Of a stretch of 64,000 nucleotides of DNA, positions 1 to 15,388 are shown in pieces. Under the pieces are notes generated by a model. It did no database searches. It was not told the DNA's origin and saw only the letters and a list, made by a program, of their open reading frames with translations. A program made the translations under genes and the position numbers. Source of the stretch: Trichuris trichiura (lineage: Eukaryota; Nematoda; Enoplea; Trichinellida; Trichuridae); NCBI GenBank assembly GCA_037903355.1, contig JBAJFE010000005.1:1426001-1490000 (forward strand). Reading direction: 5' to 3'. Position 1 is the stretch's first letter. Each line of letters begins with the position of its first letter.

Positions 1-3000
1 TTATATTCTAGGCAGCTTTTGCTCCAAGCAGAAAGACGGCGTGTATAGTTACGGGCATTGCAGGCGCGACTACGCCGTCTGCAGAGCGAAAAGGGAAATA
101 CGACTTACGTGCGCTATTGGCGAACTATTCGATCCAGACTTGTTCCATTGCACAAGCAATTACGGTTATGCTTGCGCGACCAAAAGAACAACTACTACCA
201 CGCTTCCATCGACGACCGCATCGTCCGATGTGCCAAACTCGGTGTGCTCGAATAGACAGAACGGCTACTACGCAATAGCATTGTGCAGTCGTTTTTACTA
301 TAGTTGTTCCAATGGCGACTATCAGTTGTATCAATGCCAGTACGGGGAAGTTTTCAGCGATGTACAACGTCGATGTGTTGTACCCGGACTGAGTTGCACC
401 GCATCATCAGATTCGACGGATACATCGTTGGGAACCTATCCCGGTACGTCACTTCCAAGATTTTGTACGGGAAGTTTTGAAATCTGGTCCGACTGCGCCA
501 GTCCATGCGGCAAAGAAGCCACATGCGGACATAGATATCCTCAGAACAACTGCAATCACAATTGTAAGCCAGGATGTGTATGCCGGCCGGGATACGTTCG
601 GCTTTCCGAGCAAAGTCGTATATGCGTACCCGAAGACGCTTGCCTTCAATATACTCTAACCAATCGAGCGCTGGACCAAACCTATTGCCAATTCCGACCA
701 GATGGCCTATATCCATATCCAGGCAAAGTATGCGATCAACGATATCTGAGATGTCGCGCAGGAGCGCTGGATACTCAACTATGCGATCAAGGGAAAGTGT
801 TTGACGCGGTGAAAAGTCAATGCGTTTACGAAATGGCATGCAAAGCACCTCGACCAACGGCTGGCGGATTGGACAGCTACTTTTGCCGCGGTAAGCCTAG
901 CGGCGCTTACAACCTCCCTGGCAAAACGTGCTTCACTATTTACTACCTTTGCTCGGACGGTATTGTCTCTTTTGGCAAATGTTCCAACGGTTACGTATTC
1001 GACCTGCATCTTGGTTGCGTACCGCCGTCCCATTGCGACGACGGGCCGGTTGACCCTAAGGATTTGTACTGCGCCGGCAAACGAGACGGCTCGTACGCTT
1101 TTGGCAACTACAAATGCTTTCCCATATATTACACGTGCCAAAGAGGTAAAGCCAACTTTGCCATATGTCGAAGCTCCTACGAAGACTTGGTGTTCGATGG
1201 TCGCCACTGCGTGTCGCGCAACAGCTGCCTTGGACCGAAGCATCAAGCTCGTCCTCCAATGCCCGTATACTACGAATCACCGTTCAATCAGTCGACCACG
1301 TTTGATCCAACCTTCTGCGTTAACCAACCGGACGGCGCGTATCCAATTGTCGAATGTACATCGCCATATTTGGTGTGCATCAACTCGGTAACCACAATAC
1401 ACTACTGTTTCCCGGGCGAAATTTTTGCTCGTGTCAACCTGCCGGCCGGCGTTGTTTATCAATGCGCTATGCCCAAGTATACTTTGTGCATTCCAAGTAA
1501 GAAAACATTGTCTCCGCAAAGAGGTTTTCCCTAGTTTAGCCTTCTTATTTCAGAATATTCCTACGCCCATCATCTGACGGACAAAAAAGGTAAGATTAAA
1601 CGCATTATCAAGCGCGAAAAACTTGCTCTTTTAAAAGTATATTGTTGTACTTGCAGCCAAGACAACCGTAGCGCCCACTGTTAACAATAATCTTTGCTTG
1701 ACTGCAGCGGTTAATAATCAACTGCATCCGTTGTCGAATAATCCCTGCGATAAGCACTACATTAATTGTACGGGCGGTTCCTTCTACTTGGGTACTTGTC
1801 CAGACAAGACCGTATTCAACAGCACGTCATTGATGTGTGAGGGAAATTTTGCTTGCCTAAAGCAACCTCCACCCGACTACAGACAGCTATGCCATGATCG
1901 AACCAACGGTTTTTACACGTTCTCCTTGTGCAGCCACTACTATTTGTACTGCCAAGACAATATAGGCTGGGTGCAAAGTTGTTTGAATCCCCATTGGGTA
2001 TTCAATGGTCAAACGATGCAATGCGCACCGCGGAATTCCGTATCGGGATGCCAACCAGCCGGCCTGCAATGGTACGAAATGCAATACAAACAAGGCGACC
2101 TTTCGGCGCTTGATATGCGCTGTCAAACGTTGGGCGATCGAGGTTACGAGATTAGCCCTTGCCAAAGCGATTTCATTGTATGCAATATGGGATACGGCGA
2201 TGTTCGCTCCTGCGGTTCCGACATGGTCTTCTACGGGGATCAGCAGCGTTGCGCCAAAATGTCGGACGTGCCGGCATGTCAATCCAAAGGCGGCGATTCT
2301 CTATGCCTTGGAAAGCGGGATGAAGCTTATCCATTCGCTCCGTGCAGCCAACAATTCTACATATGCTGGAAAGGCTTCTCCTACGTTGAGCGTTGCGGTT
2401 CGAGGGAAATCTTCTCCTCCCAACTACAGTCGTGCGTTAATATAAGTAGCGTTCAGTCTTGCTTAGCTTCCGGTGACTCGTCTCCTCAAAACGACCCGTC
2501 ACCAAAGTGCACTAAACCCGGCATAAAAAGTATGGGTCAATGCCATCCTTCCTTCCATGTGTGTACAACCTACGGCAAATTGATTGTCGTTCATTGCGGT
2601 AGGGGTGATGAATTCGACGAAAAATTGCGTATCTGCGTACCAGCACCCATTTGCGGCAAAGAGCAAGTCTCCATTGATCATCGTCAACAGCAAGAGTCGG
2701 CCATTCCGGAAAGCGATTCTTCTTCAATGGTCGCAGGTTTGCCCAACGTTCGAAAGCGTTTAGTCCAAAGTATATAATTTGCATATTTACAGACTCCGCC
2801 GACTTGGTCGGTTTTTGCGGTAGTCGCAAGGACGGTTTGTATTCAATAGCCAAAGATTGTAGGCGGTTTGTTCAATGCAGCGATCATATGGTGCATGTTC
2901 GTACGTGCCCTGACGGTTGGGTATTCAATATGAATCCTCAGGATCCACGCTGCGATTTGCCAAGAAATGTACCTGCTTGTCAGCAAGCGGATGTTCAAGG

Positions 3001-3486
3001 TACAATAGGCGCAAAAGCTTTGAAGAAGAGTTAGCATATTCAAATTTCCGTATTGTAGACGCGGTCACTTCTCCGCCTGCTACGTCGTCCGATTCTGTTA
3101 ACAGTTTTTGCGCTGAGAAAGCGGACGGCTTTTACAGACACATGACCGATTGCAGCAAGTTCATTCAATGCTTCCGCAGGCGTTCGTTTGTTCTCAGTTG
3201 CGCAACCGGATTGGTATTCAATCCGTTAATACACGTATGCGACTTTCCAAGACGCGTTCCCGATTGCAACATCGCAATGGACGACGCGGCCGACGAAACT
3301 CCAATGGACAGCATATGCAGTGAAGCCGAACATGGCGCCTTTGTACGAGATCCGTACACGTGTACGGCCTACCATCGGTGCGTACACGGCAAAGCTTACC
3401 GGTTTAATTGTCCGGCAACTTTGGTATTCAATACGAGAATCAATGTGTGCGACTATCCAACCCGAGTGCCCGAGTGCTCTCCGTAA
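1..3486 (+). CDS. Multidomain chitin-binding (CBM14/peritrophin-A) protein with one TIL domain, 5' partial
   Basis: Secreted-type, cysteine-rich chitin-binding protein. I read five exons: about 12-1496, 1554-1589, 1657-2736, 2793-2999 and 3059-3486 (stop TAA). They give about 1077 aa in phase. The window starts in what looks like a 3' splice site (TTATATTCTAG at 1-11), so the start codon and signal peptide lie upstream. I count 14 six-cysteine CBM14 domains of the form C-x(n)-DGxY-x(n)-C-x5-YxxC-x(n)-C-x(n)-VFxxxxxxC. One trypsin-inhibitor-like (TIL) cysteine domain sits at about nt 455-645, between the second and third CBM14 domains. The third intron could instead use a donor at 2770, but that would leave only 23 nt, so 2737-2792 is preferred. 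CBM14 domains bind chitin. In nematodes such arrays occur in eggshell proteins, for example C. elegans CBD-1, and an eggshell or pharyngeal/cuticular chitin role is inferred. Orthology was not tested. Confidence 0.88.
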
Positions 3487-6403
3487 GGCGTTGAAAAAAT
3501 TCCATTGAACCTATCTGTGCCGTTTCTTTTTACCCGTTTGCTCGCCAGCTAACCGTTTTGTTCTCAAGCCGAAGACATCTTCGGCCAATAGTTTCGTTTC
3601 TTCCTTGTTCTCACACACAAAAAACGCGTACGGACGGGAAAGTGACCATATAAGAGCACGGAGCACTACGCAAGCACTACGTACACCCAAATAGGCAAAA
3701 ATGGAAACAAACAGCGTTCCGTTTATAGGTTGTTCATAATGTGTAAGCTTCAGTAAAGGGACAACGCCGGGTGCTTGTGGAAAACGCCTATGAAAAGTCT
3801 TTTTTTATTACGTCACTTAGAAAACCGTACTTGCAGCGTTTGCAGTTGAAAAAAAAACAATGACGGCCACTTGGACGTCATTGTCGTCGTATGATTGATA
3901 TATTTGTAAGTGGTGACAGTTGACGACCGAAAATGCAAACGCATTCCTTAAGTCGCTTATCTTCTTCAGGCGTCCATACAAAATATTGTATAATTTTGCA
4001 ACGCGTTTGAAACGTCCGCCAAATAGCGTTGCCGACTGCGTTTGGTGGCAACGTCATTGGCAATTGAGGTCGAAAGTTGGAAGGCCGCAACGAAGACGAG
4101 GCCGTTTAAGGGGGCATTGGTTAATTAAGGAAAAATTGAGCCCTCCAATGGCGTCCCCATTTTTAAACGCGTTTCTGCTTTACCCAATATCGGTGGTAAT
4201 TATTTGCTCACATTGGCGAACCGGCTGCTTTTGCCGCCGTCAACGAACGCTTGGAATTAAGTCGAAATTTCATCTTCGCAAAAGAGCGCTGTCGGTCGGC
4301 AACCGCCACTTTTCTTTGCCAACGCAAAAGTCAATTTCGCTTTTGGCAATGCGACCTTAACCGAAGTCTAATTCAAAAAACAGCAACAACAGCCATTCCG
4401 CCTTTGATTAGCACCTTATCGGCAGGGTGCTTACGGGAAAATTTGCATATTCACTCGTAGAAGACTGATTTGAAATTCGATTGCGAAAATGGGATTTTGT
4501 TATCTATAAGTTGAACGGACGTTACGGTGGTGAGCAAAGCTGTTTGAAGAAAAGTGGAAAAACCAGTAGCAGCAGCAGTTAGTCGCTTGAATTATCGTTT
4601 GTGGGCGCGCGTTGAGGCGACGGTGAACTTTCATGCATTATCTAAGCGATCAAATCCTTGCATAGGTTTGCTGCCTCGGGAAAATGCCGATGGTCGATAT
4701 CACAACTTCCGCCAGCCGACGGATGGCCTTAAAAGGCGAACCGTCAAGTTTGCTACGGTTCACTGGTCCGAATGAAGACAAGAAAAAACACTGCGCCGCC
4801 GTTTAACGCCCTTTGCGGCAGTTTGGTCAAGTCACGTGACTCAATGCCATTTCGAGAAAATGTTCGCGAATGGCGGCGGACATTTTTGTCCGCGCGCATC
4901 GCTTTAGAATGCTTTTGGCTGGTTGGTGCCGAAAAGGAAACCGTCGTTTAACCGAACGTTCATTCAGCAGCAATTTGTGCAAAAAACTTTTTCGCCCGCC
5001 TTACAGATGTCCAAGCAGCACTAAATGTGCCTCATAATTCTCGTTGATTACCACGTAAGGACAATGAAGGCGAATAGAGGCAAAAAACCTTATCTTAAGT
5101 CCGATCGACTTCTGCGGCTAAAAAAGTTCGTCGAGTAAATACGTTGGCGCGTCTTTCGTTGCTTGTTGAATTTCTAAAGATTTTGGTGAGCAAATGCTTC
5201 AAGATGGCGTTCCGAAAAAAATTATCTAATCAAAAGTTGTATTTTTACGGACGAAAGACAGCGAAATTGTCTGCTACTTTTGTTCATTGTTTAAAAAAAG
5301 CAACTTTTCGCAGCAACGGAAAATGCGAAGTCATCTTTAAGCGAGTTGCCGCTCGCTAGTTGGAGACGAAATGTGTTTTGAAAAATTTGCAAATAAGATT
5401 CAACGGCTGTTGGACAAATAGGACCTGGTCAATTGGTAGTCATTGTAGGAAAGGAAGAGCGCGCCAATCAGCCCGTGTCAAACCCGCAACGCGTTGCGCA
5501 CTGAATGGATTCGACGGGCAACTTGTTCCCCGCCGTTGCGTCACGTCAAAATTTCAACGGCGTTCCATATTGGGCGACCGCAACCGTTTTGGCGGTTCAA
5601 TTTGACCAGCAATGATCGTAGGCTATTTTCCACTCGCCAAAGAAGAGCTCGAAGGCAATTATCCTTTTCAAACAAGAATTCTCAAGTTTTTAAAGGAAAG
5701 CAAAAAAATCCCCCATCTTCCACGGTGTAATGGCACAATTGATCAAATAGAAAAATTACGACAGCGTAAAATGTGAGAAAATGCTGTAGAACTCTGTGGG
5801 AGGTCAGCTGAGCGAAAAGGAATAGCAGAGTTGGGCGCGTGACCAAAAAGGGAAACGAATGGAAAAAATTCTTGCACGCTTCAACGCGCTTTGCGCAACT
5901 GACCAAACCAACGTAAAATTGTTATGTGAAATTTACTTGCTTGCCTTTGGAGGCTGCAAAGGTGTAAGAAAATTTTTACCGGCCAACTTGATGGATATGT
6001 ATCCTGCGAATCATTTGCGTAAATGTAAAAATGACAAGAAAGCGAAACAGACTTTTGGCAACAAATGTGGACGTCACTTTGGGCGGTCGAAGACATTTTG
6101 ACGGAGCGTGAAATGACGAAGGAAGCTCGCGCGTGCGTGCGCGCGCGAGCGCGACTGATCGACCGGCAAAAGTGACCACGTCCAAAAAGTACAAAACAGC
6201 CCATTTGGCATCCGGTTCGGCATTAATTTGATTCATGAGAAAAGAATCCAATCGAAACCATTGTCTGATGTGAACTGCTAAATTTAACAGAGGAATGACC
6301 CATTACCGTTGATAAACGATACTGACCTGGCAACAAGTTTGCGCAACTTGATTAAAACGACCCACAATGCGACAAATTTGGGTCGCTCGAAAGTGGAACT
6401 TTC
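3487..6403. other. Intergenic region between chitin-binding gene and collagen
   Basis: About 2.9 kb without a convincing gene. Short ORFs on both strands have no recognisable domain. The only structure I note is the CpG-alternating palindrome at 6125-6150. The region probably holds the 3' UTR of the upstream gene and upstream regulatory DNA of the collagen. Confidence 0.6.
6125..6150. repeat. Alternating CpG palindrome
   Basis: GCTCGCGCG at 6125-6133 is the exact reverse complement of CGCGCGAGC at 6142-6150. Between them lies an almost pure purine-pyrimidine alternation. It stands about 340 bp before the collagen start codon. Alternating GC tracts of this kind can adopt Z-DNA; any regulatory role is inference. 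Confidence 0.7.
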
Positions 6404-6412
6404 TTATATAAC
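6404..6412 (+). promoter_or_regulatory. TATA box of the collagen gene
   Basis: TTATATAAC lies about 80 bp upstream of the collagen ATG at 6491. This is a plausible position for a core promoter with a short 5' UTR. It is supported by sequence and position only. Confidence 0.5.
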
Positions 6413-6490
6413 AAGCAAGTCGTTTGTTCGACGCCAATTGTCGTCGGGGATATTCAGCTTTCTGCTCAACAAGAACAACAACAACACAAT

Positions 6491-7624
6491 ATGGAGTCGG
6501 ACATTCGGCTGAAGGCGTACAAGTTTGTTGCCTACTCGTCGGTGGCATTCTCGGTTACAGCCGTAATGGCCGTATGCATCAGTCTACCTATGGCTTACAA
6601 CTACGTGCAGCATGTTCGATCCCAAATGACTCATGAGCTTAAATTTTGCAAGGGTTCCACCAAAGACATATTCTCCGAGGTTAATTATTTGAAAAACATT
6701 CCATCCGGAATGCAAGCAAACCGTACGCGAAGGCAACTCGACGGTTACGGAGTCGGACCCGGAGTTGGACCAGGCGGTGTAGGCCCTGGCGGTGTTGGCC
6801 CCGGCGGTGTTGGCCCTGGTGGCGTTGGACCAGGCGGTTTTGTTCCAGGCGGTGTTGGCCCTGGCGGCGTTGGACCAGGTGGTTTTGTTCCAGGCGGTGT
6901 TGGCCCTGGCGGCGTTGGACCAGGCGGTATTGGTCCAGGTGGCGGTCCGGAAATTCCCGTTCAAGGAGGCGTAACAGCTGGAACAATACCTGGCGAAGGA
7001 GTTGGATGCGAAGACTGTTGTATACCTGGTCTTCCCGGCCCACCAGGTCCGTCCGGTCGACCGGGAAAGCCAGGCAAACCAGGAATGCCGGGAACTCCCG
7101 GCTTGCCGGGAATGCCAGCTCAAGCACCATGCGAACCAGTAACGCCTCCACCTTGCAAACCATGCCCACCAGGTCCTCCAGGTCCTCCGGGACCTCCAGG
7201 CCAACCTGGTGATCCAGGAGAACCAGGAAACGCAGGCAAACAAGGAAAGGACGCCCTACCAGGACCACCAGGGCCGCAAGGTCCTCCAGGACCTCCTGGT
7301 TTAGCTGGTCCTGAAGGAAGTCCCGGAGATCCGGGTACACCAGCTGTTGCTCCACCTCCAGTTCCAGGAGAACCAGGCGAACCAGGTGATTCCGGCCCAC
7401 CAGGCCCGCAAGGACCTCCGGGAAGTCCAGGCAGGGATGGTGAACCAGGCGAAAAAGGTCCGCAAGGTCCCAAAGGAGAAAGAGGCCCACCAGGAGAAGA
7501 AGGTCTACCTGGTCCGCAGGGTCCAGCTGGTCCACCCGGACCCGCCGGAGAGAAAGGCATATGCCCCAAGTATTGCGCACTTGACGGTGGAGTGTTCTTC
7601 TCCGACGGAACGCGAAGACGATAA
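6491..7624 (+). CDS. Nematode cuticle collagen, single exon
   Basis: A complete 377-aa extracellular matrix protein of the cuticle. Residues 1-60 form the nematode cuticle collagen N-terminal domain, with a hydrophobic anchor at about 11-36. A furin/subtilisin-type site RTRR follows at 78-81, as expected for removal of the N-propeptide. Next comes an unusual glycine-rich block of [10 protein letters not shown] pentapeptides (about 88-155). Then comes a GCEDCC cysteine cluster, followed by Gly-X-Y triple-helix blocks interrupted by a short PPCKPC cysteine segment and a PVP-rich break. The C-terminus has [13 protein letters not shown] followed by an arginine-rich end, a signature shared with many C. 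elegans cuticle collagens. The cysteines should make inter-chain disulfides. A TATA box lies at 6404 and an AATAAA at 8015. It belongs to a large gene family, so no symbol is assigned. Confidence 0.96.
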   Translation: MESDIRLKAYKFVAYSSVAFSVTAVMAVCISLPMAYNYVQHVRSQMTHELKFCKGSTKDIFSEVNYLKNIPSGMQANRTRRQLDGYGVGPGVGPGGVGPGGVGPGGVGPGGVGPGGFVPGGVGPGGVGPGGFVPGGVGPGGVGPGGIGPGGGPEIPVQGGVTAGTIPGEGVGCEDCCIPGLPGPPGPSGRPGKPGKPGMPGTPGLPGMPAQAPCEPVTPPPCKPCPPGPPGPPGPPGQPGDPGEPGNAGKQGKDALPGPPGPQGPPGPPGLAGPEGSPGDPGTPAVAPPPVPGEPGEPGDSGPPGPQGPPGSPGRDGEPGEKGPQGPKGERGPPGEEGLPGPQGPAGPPGPAGEKGICPKYCALDGGVFFSDGTRRR

Positions 7625-8014
7625 TGGAGAATACATTTTCCGGCTGTTCCAACAATCCTACTGCAGCAAAGGTAGAAATATTGTGGATACGGTCTCTCGT
7701 CGCCTTGACTATGATCGCTCCTTTTCTTTTTTTTGTTCATTCATTTTTTCGATCGTTATCTTTTGCCCGCGCGCTATTGTGAATTCGATTGCATCAGGTG
7801 GCCCGTCGCCCCGCGTCCCATCAACTGTAATGCCGCCAACCATTTTTGCCAAGGCGCCCACGGCTCATCGCCATTACGCGTAGCGCCGCCATGCGCAATT
7901 CATTGTACGTTGACTTTCCGTTCCCCCGCAACGACCAAATATCTTTGCTCCAACTGTAGCGTTGCGAAAACGTACTCGACCATTTGCTTGTCCCGTTACC
8001 AACGTGAATTATCT

Positions 8015-8020
8015 AATAAA
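8015..8020 (+). terminator. Polyadenylation signal AATAAA
   Basis: AATAAA lies 391 bp after the collagen stop codon and is the first good hexamer downstream on that strand. The 3' UTR length is therefore inferred. Confidence 0.4.
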
Positions 8021-8671
8021 ACGTGTTGCGTAATCGCCCCGCTGGGAAGACGATAAAGAAAGTCTACAGAATTATTATGATAATCAGGATCAGAAGTTAA
8101 GACAAGATTGGATAAACGTCGAATTGTCAATTTTTCAACGCGTTCGTGGTGTTTGTCCGCGTATGGAAAATGTGGAACATTCCGGGGCCTCGATCTAACT
8201 GGAACATGTCATTGAATATGAAAAGACAGGGATGATAAAATGGGGACGTCTAACGTGTCGACTCGGCCATTGAGTGCTCCCGCTAACTGTGTCTTCGCAT
8301 TGCATGAGCAACCTGAATTCTCGGCCAACTGCAAAAAAGACTTTCTTTGACAAGCTGACCTCGCCAAAGGGGTTCACTAAAGTTTGCGCACAGAATTATC
8401 AAAAGAAGAGGGTAGATATCGTTTGACGAGCAACCTATGCAAAAGCCAATTTACTCAGCTTGCCAACGTCATTTTCAGTGTTAACAAAGTGCTCCTGCCA
8501 AGATGGGTCACCGGTAGATTGCATTCCAATGGGGCAACCGTTGTTGAAGGTCTTAGTGGAAGCAACGCGTAGGAATGGCCTGATTTAAAGGCGCGAGAAG
8601 TAAGAAGACTAATCTTGTTTGAAATCAAAGTTGTCGTAAAGCATGAAAGTTCAACGCTTTTCCATTTACAG

Positions 8672-8934
8672 GTGACATCAACGCGCAGTACCGTTATGAC
8701 GGATCATCGTTCTTTTCAAAAAGTAGCCAACCGATGCTACCGTTCATTGCCGTAAAATGCAGCGAAAAAAAAGAAAGATCGGCCATCCCTCCGTTCGGCC
8801 TCAATTTGCTTCGCTTGGCACTGTCTTTTAATAGGTTACCCTTAGCGAAGCGACCTCGCAGATTGATGGCAATTATTTTTGTGAAAACAAACTTTCAAAA
8901 GATTCCTCCCCAATATCGACTTGATGCTAGTTGA
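8672..8934 (+). other. Exon-like open frame after a 3' splice site (hypothetical)
   Basis: TTTACAG at 8665-8671 is a good acceptor. The frame after it, starting GT GAC ATC AAC, stays open for 86 codons to TGA at 8934. No domain is recognised and I see no upstream exon. A similar acceptor and start (CAG then GTGACATTAAT) opens an 83-codon frame at 30113, so the two may belong to one dispersed family. It could also be chance. Confidence 0.2.
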
Positions 8935-9835
8935 AGAATTTGTTCAAACAAGGAAATAAAAAAATTGTTCGTTAATTAAGCCAATGCCTGCAACTGTCGC
9001 TAAACATTCTGTAAAATAGCTACCCAGCTTTCTGTAGCCTTTTGCTGTCTCGAACTTTCGTAACTAACACAAGACGAACAGTTGAGCAAATTTAAAAAAG
9101 GGTTTGTCGCGTCTTGTCCACTTTTAAACACAACAAAGGCTTTGTACTATATGACGTGAAGTTTCCATTTCGTTTAAACTAAAATCTATAAGTTAGTCAA
9201 GCCAATAAGCGAGCATGAACCCTCGCAAAGCCCTGATAATTCTAACAAAAAGAAGTCTGCTATTTTATCCGAAATTTCAACGCGCGTTTGGTTCTCCAAA
9301 GGCCGAATTTTCAAGTCCATTCGTCGGCACGGAGATTGCAACGCAAAGAAATTATGCATTCAAGCCTGAATTCATTCAACTCTTGTAGTTAGGCCATTTT
9401 GCTTTGAAAAGTTTCAAACTCCGCTTGCAATTTGTCACCGCTCGCTCGAGAACGTCTTTTTTTTTTAAATCATGACAAGCACATGCGATTTTGGCAGCTC
9501 ACTTTATTTTTCGTTCCAAACAGACCTTGAATTTCGGTAGAATTTTTTGGCCAAAAACTAGGAGCGAAACTAATTTAGCAGTCGAAAATGGTGGGCGCAT
9601 CCAACGCTGTTGGCAAGCAAAGTCTCTGTCTGATTTTTTTCCAAAGCTAATTGCCTTTTTTTGGAAAACTTTCAAATTCGGAATGGTACGACTTTCTTTC
9701 GCCAGTGTTGATTGGTCATTTCCCGTTTTCTAACGTTCAGTCAGAGGAAGCGAAATCAAGCGAGACGTAGCTGTGGGCTAGTAAAAGAATTTTAAATATC
9801 TTTATGCGCCTCCATGTCGTACTGTACGTTTGCCA

Positions 9836-9910
9836 ACCACGCTGTTCTGCCCTTGCCTAAGCCTAAGCCTAAACATAAGGCTTAAATTTTGGTTTAGGCT
9901 CAAATAAGGA
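9836..9910 (+). repeat. GCCTAA-rich dispersed repeat, copy 1
   Basis: Three perfect tandem GCCTAA units lie at 9855-9872. They are followed by a partial inverted arm: GCCTAAAC at 9867-9874 pairs with GTTTAGGC at 9892-9899. GCCTAA is the complement of the nematode telomere unit TTAGGC. A related sequence with the same flanks (GTTTTGCCC before, ATAAG after) recurs near 11035. Confidence 0.65.
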
Positions 9911-11034
9911 CAGAAAAAAATAACTATTGTGTTCGCCAGTTTCGGCTGAACGGGATGGTCGCTAGCTTGACAGAACAAAACCTGCATTTCTTTTAAGCGG
10001 GAAAACGCTTTTAGTCCGCAATACGGCGGGCGAGTTCGAAAAAACATGATTCTATGAAAAGCTTTTAAAGTTTACTTGTAATAGAATTATGATTTCTTCT
10101 ATTTGAAAAGCAAGCACTATTCAAATTCCATTACATTGCGTGGGGAAATAAAATAAATCAATCGGAAATAAAATTGGGCTAAGTTCTTATAACATTTGCG
10201 CAGCGTAGCGGCACGTAGTAGTAAACACAGCGACGTTAAAAAACGATGAAAGATTAATTTCTTTTGCAACTTTGTTTCCGTCAGCCGCCCTTAACCTGGT
10301 TTTCTTTCATCGGTTCAATAGGCAAACAGGGTTCGTTCGTGTTGTAGACCAGCGTCACCCTTTACGGCATTATACTAGCTGACACAGGCCCAAAATGAGT
10401 AAGCTTATGCAGGTTGCATAAATTGTGAGGAATAAAACTAAATAAAGTTGAATTAATTCATTTCGCCAAGTTTTCGCGGGATTAACTGCAAATTAAACGA
10501 CGAAAACATTAGTGCGTTTCTTCAAAGAGTAATTTGGTGTTTTCTAACAGTTCCTTCAATAGTAAGATCATCCGGGAAACGGCGCTGAGAAGTAATGTCT
10601 TCTTTGAACCTGACTATTAACAAACACATAATTTTTTGTTAATCTTCCGATGGTGAGCATATGCTCCTCTAAGATCTGTAAACGCTGTTTCCATTAATAG
10701 CCAGCATAGATGCCATGATTGGACAACGATTCGATTAAATTTTGATGTTTATTAAGCAGCGCTTTGTAAAGATCGTTTTATAACAAACGCTTTATTTTCC
10801 TCGACCATTTCTGGTCTCGAATAGCTAATTTAAGAAAAGCAAGCTGTAAAGCTGCAACGGCTTTGCCTTAGGGTTCCACTCCTAAATGTTGATGAAATTC
10901 TGTTCTCTTTTAAAAGTTTAAACCGTATTTAATCATTCTTCTTGGCCGCCTCACGGTTAAAGAAATTTAGGTTCCTTTGTGGCAAATATGCGGTCCTCCT
11001 GTTGTGCCTTTATTGGCGAGCATGCATATCACTC

Positions 11035-11105
11035 TGTTTTGCCCTTACCTAAGTCTAAGTCAAGACATAAGCTTTATTTTTAGGTTTAAAACTATTTAAG
11101 AGCAG
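11035..11105 (+). repeat. GCCTAA-rich dispersed repeat, copy 2 (diverged)
   Basis: TTTTGCCCTTACCTAAGTCT, then further CTAAG units and ATAAG, line up with copy 1 at 9836 with several substitutions. Further related stretches occur near 47165, 56920 (opposite strand) and 61050. Confidence 0.55.
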
Positions 11106-11504
11106 ACAAGACGGCTGACAAACTCACAGTATGACAGTGGGACTGCCCAAAATACAAATCCTCAATACTTTGCTAAAATTCGTTGAGAAAATTATAACAT
11201 TAAAGGTGACTACAGCGACAAAATGTTTTGCATCTAAGTTGGCTTTCAGTTGGCGTAGGGCAAAATGGAAAGCTGCTTCATCATATGCGATTCATATTTC
11301 CCTTGTTTAGTTTATTGTAAAGGCTTTAATAGGCACACAATTTAAAGATCATTCCGTAATTTATATCGGCACAATAAAAGTGTAAATTCTTGCGAATAAC
11401 TTGCTTCGCCAAAAACGCTCGCAGAAGCGAATTGGTTGAATTTAGACATGGCTTAATGGAATCAGATTTTTTAAATTTATTATCAGACCGCAAATGTTGC
11501 CTAA

Positions 11505-14692
<3,188 letters not shown>

Positions 14693-14755
14693 ACGGCCGT
14701 CAACGACTGTTCGCCTTAGATGAATATCAATGCATTCTCCTTCTTCTTCTTCTTC

Positions 14756-15388
14756 TCAGGCGGTATTCGACGTAAACCATTGTCCCATTTTTTTCAGTTC
14801 AACATAGGAATCCATCAGCTGAATTGATCTACGGCTAAAGCGAGCATTTGCGCAATTCGTATTGGAAGTTACCTTTTCCCAGTGGTAATAATCATTCAGC
14901 TTTGTCTTATAGTTGTAATGACCCGTCGGTCTATCTTCGCTAAGCATCTTAGCGGCTACGCGCAGCGTGTAGTCAGATCCGGTTTTTCGCACTGAAACGT
15001 ATTAATTCGAATCGAGTCTGTCAGCGAAAAAAAGCTTTTTTCACTGCTGACACAGAAATGCTCTGAACCAATCGGTCGATAGTACGAAGGTCACTATGAT
15101 GAGCAGCACTATGATTGTCAGAGCGGCGAAGTAATGAGGTAACCACCAGTTGGGATCGAATGGCTACAAATAGCCAAAGAAGGAGAAAAAGTTTAAAAAA
15201 GGTCAGTTGTGACGTTAAGACTGTTAGCTTACCTGGAAGGGGTAATCTACGTTGTAAACGTTTTCACCAAGGATAGTTTCTTTAAATAAATCCTTTGCTG
15301 AATAGGCACAGGTTAAATGTAAATATTGAAACGGTGCAAGAAAACCTTGGACGTTATCCGGAGAAAGAACAATCTTCACTGGAGCCAT
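14756..15388 (-). CDS. Small single-pass membrane protein, three exons, function unknown
   Basis: This gene is convergent with sec23, only 63 bp between the two stop codons. Exons on the minus strand read 15388-15233 (ATG start), 15163-15052 and 14991-14756 (TGA), giving about 167 aa. The first intron has a good GTAAGC donor and TTTGTAG acceptor. The second uses a weak GTCAGC donor and TTTCAG acceptor; if it were not spliced, the protein would stop at 15041 after 92 aa. The sequence runs MAPVKIVLSPDNVQGFLAPF..., then PNWWLPHYF, then a clear transmembrane helix (AALTIIVLLIIVTFVL, about residues 68-83). A basic, probably cytosolic tail of about 80 residues follows. No signal peptide is seen. 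I do not recognise the family. The real start may lie further upstream. Confidence 0.55.

Noticed and set aside
2770..2792. A 23-nt intron in the chitin-binding gene
   Set aside because: Phase is acceptable, but it is far shorter than any other intron here; donor GTTTGC at 2737 gives a 56-nt intron in the same phase.
6584..7740. Long open frames antisense to the collagen
   Set aside because: Mirror images of the glycine/proline-rich codons; the plus-strand frame has all the family signatures.
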